Of a stretch of DNA of 64,000 nt, positions 1 to 9,323 are shown one piece after another. The position numbers were made by a program, and so were the translations under genes. The notes below the pieces were generated by a model, which saw nothing but the letters and a program-made list of their open reading frames with translations, was not told where the DNA came from and did no database searches. Origin of the DNA: Thiorhodovibrio frisius (GTDB lineage Bacteria; Pseudomonadota; Gammaproteobacteria; Chromatiales; Chromatiaceae); the NCBI RefSeq assembly GCF_033954835.1, contig NZ_CP121471.1, positions 1,406,001-1,470,000 on the forward strand, written 5' to 3'. How positions within the stretch are numbered: the first letter of the stretch is position 1; each line of letters begins with the position of its first letter.

Positions 1-2
1 TC

Positions 3-161
3 TCGGTGGACGAAACCAGCGGCCGGACGATCATTAAGGTAATGGATGCCGAGAAGGAGAAAGTCATCCGTCAGATTCCGCCGGAAACCGCCCTGGAGTT
101 GATGCAAAAGCTGCGCGACGGCGACGGGATGGCGGCAACTGGACTGGCCGAGAAGGCCTGA
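3..161 (+). CDS. flaG: FlaG family protein, C-terminal end (partial)
   Basis: Only the last 52 codons lie in the window, and the gene runs off the left edge. The readable protein contains VIRQIPPETALELMQKL, the typical ending of FlaG proteins, which influence flagellar filament length. It sits directly upstream of fliD in the same direction, as in the flaG-fliD-fliS order of polar-flagellated gammaproteobacteria. An inverted repeat with arms GCCCCC/GGGGGC follows the stop at about 174-188 but has no T-run, so it is not a convincing terminator. Confidence 0.8.
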   Translation, partial: SVDETSGRTIIKVMDAEKEKVIRQIPPETALELMQKLRDGDGMAATGLAEKA

Positions 162-250
162 GCTGTCGCGCCGGCCCCCATGGGGGCGCTGGCGCAATTC
201 CGGGTGATCAAGGATCGCGGGCGTCACGGACAAGATGAGGAGAAAAAACA

Positions 251-1654
251 ATGGCCATTAGCTCCCTTGGTGTGGGTTCCGGGCTGGATTTGTCCAGTCT
301 GTTGCAGAATCTCGTGGCGGCTGAGCGGGCGCCGACGGAAAATCGTCTGAACAAGCAAGAAGCGACCCTTCAGGCGAAGATTTCCGCCTATGGCACCTTG
401 CGCGGTGGGCTGAGTAGTCTTGAATCGCCGCTAAAGCGCCTGAGCGAGTTCGAGCCAAAGCAAAGCGTCACCAATTCTGATAAGACTGCGCTCACGGTTA
501 AGGCCGACGCTGACGCGCCAAGTGGCAACTACAAGATCGACGTCAATCGTCTTGCGGCCGCGCAGTCACTCGCAACCAACGAAGCCGACGCGGCTTCGTT
601 TACCGACAAGGCTGAAACCACGGTCGTCAATGAGGGCGACACCGCAACGCTCTCGCTTCAGGTTGGTTCTGGTACCGCGACCGAAATCAATCTGGATGCT
701 AGCGAAGGTGCCCTGACGCTCGGCGATGTGCGCGACGCCATCAACGGCGCCGAGGCCGGAGTGACGGCGTCCATCATCAACGACGACAACGGCTCGCGGT
801 TGGTGTTGACGTCTGATGAGACCGGGGCCGACAACACCATCAAGATGACCGCGAGCGGAACCTCCGGGTTCGATATTGCCCTGAGCATCGATGGCCAAGC
901 AGCGGGTTCCGGTGCGGGTGAGATCACCCAGGTCGCCCAGGATGCCGAAGCGGTGATTAACGGCATTACCATCACCAGCAGCAGCAACTCGCTGGACGAT
1001 GCAGTTGATGGGCTGAGTGTCACCCTCAACGCGGTCACGGAAAGCACCGCAAGCGTGACCGTCGCCGAGGACAAATCGTCCTTGCGCTCCCTGCTGAATG
1101 AGTTCGTCGGAGCCTACAACGAGCTGATCAACCAAACCAACTCCATGACGGCCTACAATGCCGACAATCAGCAGGGAGCGCTGCTGATGGGTGATAGCAC
1201 GGTGCGTGGCATTCGCAGTATGCTTGGCAACTCCATGGTGCAATTTGGTCAGACCAACGACGGGGAGAATCTCGCGCTAGCCAATCTCGGCATCGTCTCA
1301 GGCAAGGACGGTAAGCTGAGCTTCGACCAGGACGTATTCAACGACGCAATGGACAGTTACGGTAGCGACAACATCGCTGCTGCGGTCAAGGGCTTTACTG
1401 GCAACTTTTACGACACCGTCACCTCCTTTACCGACAGCTCCGATGGCATGCTGGCTGCGCGAACCGATGGCCTGCGTACCACCATTGATGACATTGCCCA
1501 GCAACGGGAGGATCTCGACGAGCGGATGCTCTCGCTCGAGGAGCGATTGTCAGCCCAGTTCGCGGCGATGGACTCCCTTGTTGCCCAGATGAACAATACC
1601 AGCAACTATTTGGCGACCCAGCTCGGCAATCTCATCTCGGGTGGCAGCAAATAG
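251..1654 (+). CDS. fliD: Flagellar filament cap protein FliD (HAP2)
   Basis: The 467-residue protein has the FliD N-terminal signature (SSLGVGSGLDLSSLLQNLV) and a C-terminal FliD domain with the AYNELINQTN stretch, ending in a coiled region (about 400-455) and NYLATQLGNLI. FliD is exported by the flagellar secretion apparatus and caps the filament, where it folds incoming flagellin. An AGGAG site at 237-241 fits the ATG at 251. It lies between flaG and fliS in an evident operon. The length is normal for the family; the middle is rich in Ala, Thr, Ser and Asp, as is usual for this variable part. Confidence 0.96.
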   Translation: MAISSLGVGSGLDLSSLLQNLVAAERAPTENRLNKQEATLQAKISAYGTLRGGLSSLESPLKRLSEFEPKQSVTNSDKTALTVKADADAPSGNYKIDVNRLAAAQSLATNEADAASFTDKAETTVVNEGDTATLSLQVGSGTATEINLDASEGALTLGDVRDAINGAEAGVTASIINDDNGSRLVLTSDETGADNTIKMTASGTSGFDIALSIDGQAAGSGAGEITQVAQDAEAVINGITITSSSNSLDDAVDGLSVTLNAVTESTASVTVAEDKSSLRSLLNEFVGAYNELINQTNSMTAYNADNQQGALLMGDSTVRGIRSMLGNSMVQFGQTNDGENLALANLGIVSGKDGKLSFDQDVFNDAMDSYGSDNIAAAVKGFTGNFYDTVTSFTDSSDGMLAARTDGLRTTIDDIAQQREDLDERMLSLEERLSAQFAAMDSLVAQMNNTSNYLATQLGNLISGGSK

Positions 1655-1674
1655 TAGCCGTCTGGAAAGCTGGC

Positions 1675-2085
1675 ATGTATGCTATAGAGATGAAAAAGAG
1701 TACTGACCAATACCGCCAAGCGGGTGTGCTGTCCGAAATATCGGTTGCCAGTCCGCATCGGATCATCCAGCTGCTATTCGAGGGCGCCCTTGAGCGCATC
1801 GCGGTCGGCAAGGGCGCGATGTTGCAGGGCAATATCGCCAAGAAGGGCGAACAGATCAGCAAAGCCATCAATATCATCGATGGCCTGCGCGGCGTGCTTG
1901 ACCACGAAAAGGGTGGTGAGCTTGCCGAACGGCTGGATGCGCTCTACGAGTACATGTCCTATCAGTTGCTCCAGGCCAACCTTCGGGACAATCCCGACGC
2001 GCTTGATGAAGTGACGAAGCTCCTGCGGGAAGTCAAGTCCGGCTGGGATGAGATCCCGGAGGAACTTCGCAATTCAGCGGGCTAG
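1675..2085 (+). CDS. fliS: Flagellar export chaperone FliS
   Basis: A 136-residue, mostly helical protein with the FliS core pattern (SPHRIIQLLFEGALERI near residues 26-42, then NIIDGLRGVLDHEKGGELAERLD in two parts). FliS binds the C-terminus of flagellin in the cytosol, prevents premature polymerisation and delivers it to the export gate. It starts 20 bases after fliD, so the two are probably cotranscribed. A second in-frame ATG lies 15 bases downstream (1690); the upstream start matches the MYA- beginning common in this family. Confidence 0.95.
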   Translation: MYAIEMKKSTDQYRQAGVLSEISVASPHRIIQLLFEGALERIAVGKGAMLQGNIAKKGEQISKAINIIDGLRGVLDHEKGGELAERLDALYEYMSYQLLQANLRDNPDALDEVTKLLREVKSGWDEIPEELRNSAG

Positions 2086-2150
2086 GGCGCCTGTTGCATC
2101 ACCGGCTTGTCTCCCGGCGGCCAACTTGCGGCAGGCTAAGATATCTGCCA

Positions 2151-2486
2151 ATGAGTGCCAGTTCAGTGACAATCGATCAGCGTCTCGAGCAACTGCTTGT
2201 CAGGTTCAAGCAAGCAACTGTTGATCAGCCGGTCAGCGAACTCTCCGCGCTCGACGCCGAGTTGCGCGAGTTGCTGGACTCCGATGAATTCACCCAACAA
2301 GCGGCTGAAAGCGATGAATCACGCGATCAGCTGATTACCCTGCTTGAGTCAATCGAGCAGACCCATCGTGAACTCATCACCCGTGCCGAGAATCACAGCC
2401 GCGTAGTCGCGGACCAGCTGCAGCAGTTGCGGGAAGATCGGCGATCCGCAAACACCTATACCCACGTTCGTCGCCATTCCCTTTAG
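2151..2486 (+). CDS. fliT: FliT-like flagellar chaperone
   Basis: A 111-residue helical protein after fliS, in the position where FliT, the chaperone of FliD, is normally found. The C-terminal pattern QLREDRRSANTYTH resembles the ending of FliT-like proteins, in which a basic stretch is followed by an alanine and a tyrosine. The open frame extends upstream to 2094, but the ATG at 2151 gives a protein without an odd Arg-rich leader and is preferred. The family is poorly conserved, so the name rests on position, size and the C-terminal pattern. Confidence 0.6.
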   Translation: MSASSVTIDQRLEQLLVRFKQATVDQPVSELSALDAELRELLDSDEFTQQAAESDESRDQLITLLESIEQTHRELITRAENHSRVVADQLQQLREDRRSANTYTHVRRHSL

Positions 2487-2561
2487 TCGCTGCGTAAAAC
2501 CTGCGGCCTCCAGGCGCTGTCCCCGGTAGCGATTTATCGCCACTTGGGCACTTGGAGACCG

Positions 2562-4757
2562 TCATCTAGCGATCCCCGCAGAAAGATCCCACATCCCGCG
2601 AAAAGCGGTTTCCACGTCCCGCGCGAAGGTGAGGCCGTCGCAAAGGGGGGATTGCTCCACCGTCGACCGCAATGTCTCATGATACTGCCGGCGTCGCTGC
2701 GGTGCGGTCGCCAGAGAAATGGCAAGGGCGACGTACTCTTCCTCGTTTTTTGCAACCAGTCCCGGGCAGCCAATGGTGTTGAGAATGCTCGCGCTATGCC
2801 GTCCGGGCCAGGCACCACCATGCAGGGTAATGACTGGCACGCCCATCCATAGCGCCTCGGCAGTGGTAATTCCTCCGCCATAGGGGGTTGGGTCCAAGGC
2901 AATATCGACCCGATTGTAGGTCTCGAGCATTTCAGTGCGCGACGCTTTGCCTTCCAGTGTCAGGCGTTCCGCAGAAATACCATGCGCAGCAAAGCGCTCG
3001 AGGAGTTGTCGCCGGATTTCCGCATGCCGCAAAGAAGCATATCGCAAGAGGAGTCGGGTGTTTGGTGTTTCTCGCAAAATATGCGACCAGAGAGCGATGG
3101 TCGCGGGCGAAAGCTTAATGGTGTTGTTGAAGCTTCCAAAGGTCAGTTCTCTCGGATTGGCGTTTCTTTTCCTGATCGGGACGGCCGGCTCAGGCGGTCG
3201 AATGCACATATAGGAATGTGGCAGGCGCCAGAGCTGCTCGATGAACAAGTCCTTGTCTTGCTCTGGCGCGACAAACCGATCGGCCAGGACATAGTCCATC
3301 GCGCTAAGACCTGTGGTACCAACGTATCCGAGCCAAGATGCTTGCACTGGAGCCGGCTTTAGCGCAAACATCGATAACCTGTTGTCTGCCGTATGCCCTG
3401 AGAGATCAAGCAGAATATCAATGCTCTGGGCGCGAATACAGTCCGCCGCAGTCTCGTCATCAAGCCCAACCAGACTGTGCCAGCCATCGGCATGACTCTG
3501 AAGCTCCGCGCTGACCGAATCATACACAGTGCTCGTCGGAAAACAGATCACCCGGACTTCTTTTCGATCATGATTCGGCAGCAAAGGCTCCAGGAAATGG
3601 CCGACCGGATGGCGGCGAAAGTCCCCCGACACATAACCGATGCATAATGGCCGACGCTTGGGATGGGGCTTGGCACGCGCGTTTCGGGGGCTGTGGTGGC
3701 CAAAGCGCTCGCCGAACTGGCGCGCCGCCGAGAGGATTGGCCCTCTGGCGGAATTTTCGCGGTAATGCAAGGCAAGTAGTCGATTACTGTGTGTCGCCAA
3801 GTAGTTGGGATTGACTGAGATGGCGTGTGTATAGCCCGCGATGGCCTCGTCCAAGCGTTCAAGATCTTGCAAGGTCGTGGCCCGGTTGTGCAAAGCCTCC
3901 GCGTAATCGGCTCTGACTGCAAGCGCAGCATCATAAGCGGCAAGGGCTTTCGTGAACGGCCCGAGGCTTTTGCGACCAAGGCTTTGCAGGGCGCTGCCCC
4001 GATGGAAGTGCGCCTCCGCGAAATCGGGGGCGAGCTTCAGTGCGGTTTCGAAGGCGTCAACCGCTTCATGCAGTCGGCCAAGCTGCAGGAGTGTGGTCCC
4101 GCGGAAAAAGTGGCTTTCAGCAAGGTTCCCTTGAACGGAGAGCGCGGCATCGAATGCCGCCAAGGCATCCTCGGGTCTTTTTAGCGCGTCCAGACACAGA
4201 CCACGACAGTGATAGGCCTTTGCATAATCCTCCCGGCATGCCAGTGCAGCGTCAAAGGCGGAGACTGCGTCCCGCTCTCGACCGCATTGCATCAAGGCTC
4301 TGCCGCGGTTGAAATGTGTTTCCGGGTGATTTGGCCGGTATCGCAGCGCTCTGTCATAGGCGTGAATCGCCTCACTAAAGCGTTTAAGCCGGTCAAAAAT
4401 GATCCCGATATTTAAATACAGGTCGGCATCAGTCTGGGCTAACCCGGCCGCAGTGCGATAGTTGGCGAGCGCTTCTTCGAGTTTTCCCATGCTTTTGAGC
4501 AGCTCGCCGGCATGGGCATGATAACTGGCGTCCGTTGGATTTAGGCTGATGGCCTCGCTGATCGCATTCTCGGCGTCTGAGTACTGCTCTGCTTGATAGG
4601 CGGCTAGGCTAAGCAAATACCATGCATCCGCATGTCTCGGATGAACGCGTAGAAATTGTTGATAAAGAAGTATGGCGCCTTCTATCTCGCCACGCTGATG
4701 GTACTGTATTGCAGTGTCAAGATGTCCAGTTTCTAACTCAAATTGTTCAGTATCCAT
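2562..4757 (-). CDS. TPR protein with GT41 (SPINDLY/OGT-like) glycosyltransferase domain
   Basis: 731 residues. About nine TPR repeats fill residues 10-330, followed by a GT41 catalytic region from about 370. Visible family motifs are IGYVSGDFRRHPVG (373-386, with the histidine equivalent to the catalytic His of OGT), DLSGHTADNRL, APVQASWLGYVGTTGLSAMDY, FGSFNNTIKLS (conserved lysine) and DPTPYGGGITTAEALWMG. The family transfers GlcNAc or related sugars to Ser/Thr of proteins; bacterial members often act on flagellin or adhesins. It is convergent with fliDST and divergent from the next GT41 gene, with 193 bases between their starts. The acceptor is not shown by the sequence; flagellin is inferred from context. 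Confidence 0.9.
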   Translation of the reverse strand: MDTEQFELETGHLDTAIQYHQRGEIEGAILLYQQFLRVHPRHADAWYLLSLAAYQAEQYSDAENAISEAISLNPTDASYHAHAGELLKSMGKLEEALANYRTAAGLAQTDADLYLNIGIIFDRLKRFSEAIHAYDRALRYRPNHPETHFNRGRALMQCGRERDAVSAFDAALACREDYAKAYHCRGLCLDALKRPEDALAAFDAALSVQGNLAESHFFRGTTLLQLGRLHEAVDAFETALKLAPDFAEAHFHRGSALQSLGRKSLGPFTKALAAYDAALAVRADYAEALHNRATTLQDLERLDEAIAGYTHAISVNPNYLATHSNRLLALHYRENSARGPILSAARQFGERFGHHSPRNARAKPHPKRRPLCIGYVSGDFRRHPVGHFLEPLLPNHDRKEVRVICFPTSTVYDSVSAELQSHADGWHSLVGLDDETAADCIRAQSIDILLDLSGHTADNRLSMFALKPAPVQASWLGYVGTTGLSAMDYVLADRFVAPEQDKDLFIEQLWRLPHSYMCIRPPEPAVPIRKRNANPRELTFGSFNNTIKLSPATIALWSHILRETPNTRLLLRYASLRHAEIRRQLLERFAAHGISAERLTLEGKASRTEMLETYNRVDIALDPTPYGGGITTAEALWMGVPVITLHGGAWPGRHSASILNTIGCPGLVAKNEEEYVALAISLATAPQRRRQYHETLRSTVEQSPLCDGLTFARDVETAFRGMWDLSAGIAR

Positions 4758-4950
4758 GCTTATTTATCCATGCTCATTTCGTCGCATTGATAGCTCGAGA
4801 AAATATTTCGCAAGCGCTATTGCTTGAGTGCCCGAGGCGCCATCGTCGTTCGGTGGCCAGCACCTGTTTTTGCGGCTCCCGAGGTGTTAGGCTGCTCGAA
4901 AAGACAGGAGGCCACATTGTTAGCTGTTCGAAGTTTCGGAGGCCGGTAGC

Positions 4951-7044
4951 ATGTCTCGACCACAAGAGTCCTTAGATCACATCCTAAGAAAAGCAACCCA
5001 ACATCACGAAAGTGGGAACCTAGAAGCAGCCGTAGCAGGCTACCAGGTGGTCCTTGGCGCGAGACCAGACTTGGCGAGCGTCCATAATAATCTAGGAAAT
5101 GCCTTGTTGTCGCTTGGCCGTCCGCAGGACGCCTTGGGTGCCTTCGATTCGGCGGTGGCCTTGGAGCCCGAGGACGCGATCCTCAGATTTAATCGGGGCA
5201 ACCTGTTGCGCCAGCTTGGCCGTTACGACCAAGCGATTCTTGCCTTTGAAGCGGCGATTAACCTGCAACCGAACTTTGCCGAGGGCTACCTGAACCTGGG
5301 TCTGACGTTAAAGGACTTGGAGCGCTACGACTTGGCTCTAGCCGCTTTTGACAGGGTGCTGCGGTTGAAACCCGGCTTTGCGGCGGCTCACAACAACCGC
5401 GGCATTGTTCTCAAGGAACTGGGCAGATTGGAAGAAGCGCTCACAGCGTACGACACCGCGCTCAGCCTGCGGCCTGATTTTGCCAAAGCGCATAATAACC
5501 GTGGCTTTGTACTGAAGGACCTCGGTCGATACACCGATGCGCTAGCCGCCTGTGATGCCGCGCTGCAATTGCAGCCCGATTTGGCCGATGCATATAATAC
5601 GCGTGGTTATGTGCTGAAAGACATGGGACGAATCGCAGAGGCACTGGCTGCATGCGAGACGGGACTGGAGTTACAGCCGGATTTGGTCGACGCGCATAAC
5701 AACAGAGGCGGCCTGCTTCAGGCGCTGGGTTATCAGAATGAGGCAATAGCATCCTATTGCGAAGCGATTCGTATCAAACCGGATTACTCTCTTGCTCACA
5801 ATAATCGCCTTTTTGCCCTGCATTATGGAGAGCGAACACCGTCAGGCGCGATATGGGCGGCCGCCTGTGAGTTTGGGGACAAATTCGGTAAGCCTCGTTT
5901 TTTTGACCAAGAACCATTCAGAGGCAAGTCAGATGGACGCGTTCATATTGGCTATGTATCAGGCGATTTTCACAACCACCCGGTCGGGTACTTCCTTGAG
6001 AGCGTGCTAAAAAATCACGACCACAAGAAGTTTTCAGTTCATTGCTACGATACCCAGGGTGCGCAAGATGACCTGACTGCGCGTCTTAAACGTCATGCGC
6101 AGGTGTGGAGAAGTCTTGTCGGGATAAACGACGCCGGGGCCGCCGAACAGATCCGCTCAGACGAAATTGATATATTGATCGATCTTTCTGGTCATACCGC
6201 GCATAACCGATTGTTAGTGTTCGCCCAGCGCCCCGCGCCGGTCCAAGTGACCTGGCTAGGGTACTTCGGTACCACGGGGTTGCCAACGATTGACTATATA
6301 TTAGCGGATCGCTATGTGGTAACTGAAACGGACGAGCAGTTTTTTTCTGAGAAGATCGTGCGACTGCCGCATAGTTATCTCTGCTTCACGCCGCCAACTG
6401 AAAACGTGGGCATCAAGCCGTGTCGCTCAGCTCGTAATTTTATCAAGTTCGCAAGCTTTAACAATATTGCAAAGTTGTCCGATCAGACCATCTGGTTATG
6501 GGCGCAAATTATTCTGAGAGTGCCAAATTCACAATTGGTTATCCGCGATAAGGCGCTTGGTGATGCAACAGTTCGGCAGAGAATTATCGACCGTTTCGCA
6601 ATCCAGGGCGTTGTCCAGGAGCGCCTGGATATTAAACCAAGTCTGCGTCGCGAGGAGTACCTTGAATCCTATAACGATGTCGATATCTCGTTGAGTCCGA
6701 CGCCGTTCGGCGGTGGCACGACGACAGCCGAAGCCCTGTGGATGGGAGTGCCCGTTGTTTGTTTGCGTGGAGGTACGTGGGTTGGGCGGATCAGTGAAAG
6801 CATTATCAAAACCGTGGGTTTGCGGGACTTGGTTGCGGAAACCGAGGAAGAGTACATTCATATCGCCACATCGTTGGCAACTCGTGCTGATCAGCTTCAC
6901 GAAATGCGTTCTGGCTTACGATCAAGGTTGGAGAACTCCCCTTTCTGTGACTGTCCAGCTTTCACGCGCGATTTGGAAGAAGCGTTTCTAGGCATGCTGG
7001 ATAGCTGGCGGCGACCATGCGCCTCGCCTCCGTTTGGGCAATAG
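4951..7044 (+). CDS. TPR protein with GT41 (SPINDLY/OGT-like) glycosyltransferase domain, paralog 2
   Basis: 697 residues: about eight TPR repeats (residues 10-285, many with the AHNNRG pattern) and a C-terminal GT41 domain. Catalytic-region motifs: IGYVSGDFHNHPVGYF near residue 333, DLSGHTAHNRL, APVQVTWLGYFGTTGLPTIDY, FASFNNIAKLS and SPTPFGGGTTTAEALWMG. It is the first of three GT41 genes in the same direction (gaps 60 and 23 bases), probably one transcript. The catalytic half closely resembles the next gene while the TPR parts differ more, which suggests duplication followed by change in substrate recognition. Acceptor unknown; flagellin is the leading inference. Confidence 0.9.
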   Translation: MSRPQESLDHILRKATQHHESGNLEAAVAGYQVVLGARPDLASVHNNLGNALLSLGRPQDALGAFDSAVALEPEDAILRFNRGNLLRQLGRYDQAILAFEAAINLQPNFAEGYLNLGLTLKDLERYDLALAAFDRVLRLKPGFAAAHNNRGIVLKELGRLEEALTAYDTALSLRPDFAKAHNNRGFVLKDLGRYTDALAACDAALQLQPDLADAYNTRGYVLKDMGRIAEALAACETGLELQPDLVDAHNNRGGLLQALGYQNEAIASYCEAIRIKPDYSLAHNNRLFALHYGERTPSGAIWAAACEFGDKFGKPRFFDQEPFRGKSDGRVHIGYVSGDFHNHPVGYFLESVLKNHDHKKFSVHCYDTQGAQDDLTARLKRHAQVWRSLVGINDAGAAEQIRSDEIDILIDLSGHTAHNRLLVFAQRPAPVQVTWLGYFGTTGLPTIDYILADRYVVTETDEQFFSEKIVRLPHSYLCFTPPTENVGIKPCRSARNFIKFASFNNIAKLSDQTIWLWAQIILRVPNSQLVIRDKALGDATVRQRIIDRFAIQGVVQERLDIKPSLRREEYLESYNDVDISLSPTPFGGGTTTAEALWMGVPVVCLRGGTWVGRISESIIKTVGLRDLVAETEEEYIHIATSLATRADQLHEMRSGLRSRLENSPFCDCPAFTRDLEEAFLGMLDSWRRPCASPPFGQ

Positions 7045-7104
7045 AACCGAAGGCCCACCTAAACTGAAAAATCTGGAACAATTTTTGGATCGATTTTAGC
7101 CATA

Positions 7105-9300
7105 ATGGGAAGAACGCGCACAGCAAAAGCGCTTTTAGATGATGCGGTGGCAAAACACCGCCGGGGAGATCTTGCGGGAGCGATAGCTGGTTACAAGGAA
7201 CTGCTGAATCAAGCTCCAAACCACGCGGACGCGCTCCATCTTCTCGGTCTCGCGTTTTATCAACAGGGGGAAAACGAGCAGGCGGCGCGTCTGATTGATC
7301 GCGCAATTCAGTCTGACAGTCAAGTTGCGCTTTTTTACAATCATTATGGTCTTGTCCTCTATGCCCTGTCTCGAACCGAAGAAGCCCTTGCGGCATTTGA
7401 CGCAGCTTTGAAATTGAACCCGGGGTTCGTGAAGGCCCATAATAATAGGGGCGCTGTCTTAATGGGGGCTGGCCGCCTAAAGGAAGCGCTCGCCGCTTTT
7501 AATAATGCAGTGGGTTTGGAGCCTGGTAACCAAGAAGGGCACGTGAATCGAGCGAAAGTGCTAGGGGAGCTTGGCCATCTTGGTGAATCGGTGGAGTCTT
7601 TTCAGACCGCAATAGCAATTGATCCTTGTCTTTCGGATGCCCATTTTCAACTTGGAAATGTTTTGAGGATGCTCGGGCGCATGCAGGATGCGCTGTCAGC
7701 TTATGATCATGCGCTTAAATTGGACGACAAAGATGCTTCAGTCTATGCCAACCGTGGAAATGTGTTGGTTGAATTAGGACGGTTAAAGGAAGCCGAAGAG
7801 TCCTATAGGAAAGCCTTGGCAGTAGATCAGGACCATATCGTAACACTTAATAATTGGGCGAGCCTATTGCTCAAACAAGGGAAATCGCGAGAGGCTATTT
7901 GCGTATTCGAAACAGCCTTGGCAATCAACCCCAAAAACCCGGAGGTGAATAATAACTACGGTGCAGCGCTAAGGGATGTTGGCGAGTTAAATGAAGCAAT
8001 AGCGGCATTTAAACAGGCAATTACATCAGAACCGAGTTACTACCAAGCACATAGCAACCGCATAATGGCGTTACATTATCGGGAGGAAAATCCAGATCAG
8101 CGAATTGCGAGAGCAATCAGGCAATTTGCTGCCCGGTTCGAGCAAGAGGAAATCTGTCGCCCCTCCATGTTGGCACGAACGCTCAGGCGGAAAATGCGGA
8201 TTGGATATGTCTCCGGTGACTTTCGTGAACATCCAGTGGGGTATTTTCTCGAGGGCGCCATGTTGCATCATGATCGTGCTGAACTAGAGATATATTGTTA
8301 CAGTAATAACCGAGTACGCGACCGTCTCACTGCGCGTTTGCAGGCTTGCGCCAACAAATGGCGAACAATTGAAAATTTGCCAGACAAGGCTGCGCTCGAG
8401 TGTATTCGCACAGATGGAATTGATATCCTCGTCGATCTTTCCGGGCATACCGCGAACAATCGCCTTTCTCTGTTTGCGCTGCGGCCGGCTCCGGTTCAAG
8501 TGACTTGGCTTGGCTACTTTGGTACAACGGGTCTGAAAGCGATTGACTTCATCCTCGCAGATCGATTTGTGATTCGCGACGGTGAGGAAGAAAAATTCTC
8601 TGAACGGGTATGGCGTCTCCCGGAAAGCTACCTATGCTTCACACCGCCCGTCACTAGAAGCGAGATTGACTCAAAGTGTGCAATGCCGGACTCTGTTACC
8701 TTTGCCAGCTTCAACAACATTCTCAAACTCTCGGAACGAACAATCAGGCTCTGGTCCCGTGTTTTGAAAGAGGTCCCTGGATCTAATCTGTTGATACGGG
8801 ATAAAGTGCTGGCCGACCCGGGCGTCCGCGCTAAAGTTCTTGGAGAATTTGTGAAATCTGGAACATGCCCCGAGCAACTGGTTATGGAGTCCAGCGTTTC
8901 TCGCGAGGAATATCTTCGGGAATATTGCGATGTGGACATCTCTTTAAGCCCCACTCCCTTTGGGGGCGGCACCACGACCGCAGAAGCTCTCTGGATGGGG
9001 GTCCCAGTGGTTTTTTTAAGTGGTGGAACCTGGGCAGGGCGGATCGGTGAAAGTATTCTCCGCACTGTTGGTTTGCCAGAGTTAGTGGCTCAGGATGAGG
9101 AACGATACGTTGGAATCGCGACAGCCCTTGCCGGTGACGTCAAGCGAAGAAGAGAATTGAGAAATGATCTGCGGGGGATGGTCCAAAACTCGCCGCTGTG
9201 CGATTTTACAACCTTCACTTATGAGTTGGAGCGTGCCTATCGGGAGATGTGGAAAGATATTACCGAGCGGGTTGCACATGGATATGGCGATTGGCATTAA
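7105..9300 (+). CDS. TPR protein with GT41 (SPINDLY/OGT-like) glycosyltransferase domain, paralog 3
   Basis: 731 residues with about nine TPR repeats (residues 8-320) and a GT41 catalytic domain. Motifs: IGYVSGDFREHPVGYF near residue 366, DLSGHTANNRLSLFALRPAP, WLGYFGTTGLKAIDF, FASFNNILKLS and SPTPFGGGTTTAEALWMG; all signature positions are intact, so it should be active. It follows paralog 2 by 60 bases and precedes paralog 4 by 23 bases. Codon use in this stretch is noticeably more AT-rich than in the housekeeping genes at the right end of the window, which fits acquired or fast-evolving surface-modification genes. Confidence 0.9.
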   Translation: MGRTRTAKALLDDAVAKHRRGDLAGAIAGYKELLNQAPNHADALHLLGLAFYQQGENEQAARLIDRAIQSDSQVALFYNHYGLVLYALSRTEEALAAFDAALKLNPGFVKAHNNRGAVLMGAGRLKEALAAFNNAVGLEPGNQEGHVNRAKVLGELGHLGESVESFQTAIAIDPCLSDAHFQLGNVLRMLGRMQDALSAYDHALKLDDKDASVYANRGNVLVELGRLKEAEESYRKALAVDQDHIVTLNNWASLLLKQGKSREAICVFETALAINPKNPEVNNNYGAALRDVGELNEAIAAFKQAITSEPSYYQAHSNRIMALHYREENPDQRIARAIRQFAARFEQEEICRPSMLARTLRRKMRIGYVSGDFREHPVGYFLEGAMLHHDRAELEIYCYSNNRVRDRLTARLQACANKWRTIENLPDKAALECIRTDGIDILVDLSGHTANNRLSLFALRPAPVQVTWLGYFGTTGLKAIDFILADRFVIRDGEEEKFSERVWRLPESYLCFTPPVTRSEIDSKCAMPDSVTFASFNNILKLSERTIRLWSRVLKEVPGSNLLIRDKVLADPGVRAKVLGEFVKSGTCPEQLVMESSVSREEYLREYCDVDISLSPTPFGGGTTTAEALWMGVPVVFLSGGTWAGRIGESILRTVGLPELVAQDEERYVGIATALAGDVKRRRELRNDLRGMVQNSPLCDFTTFTYELERAYREMWKDITERVAHGYGDWH

Positions 9301-9323
9301 CCTGAAAAACAATGCGATAAGAA

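Noticed and set aside
174..188. Terminator between flaG and fliD
   Set aside because: The GC-rich inverted repeat has no T-run and lies within a co-directional flagellar operon.
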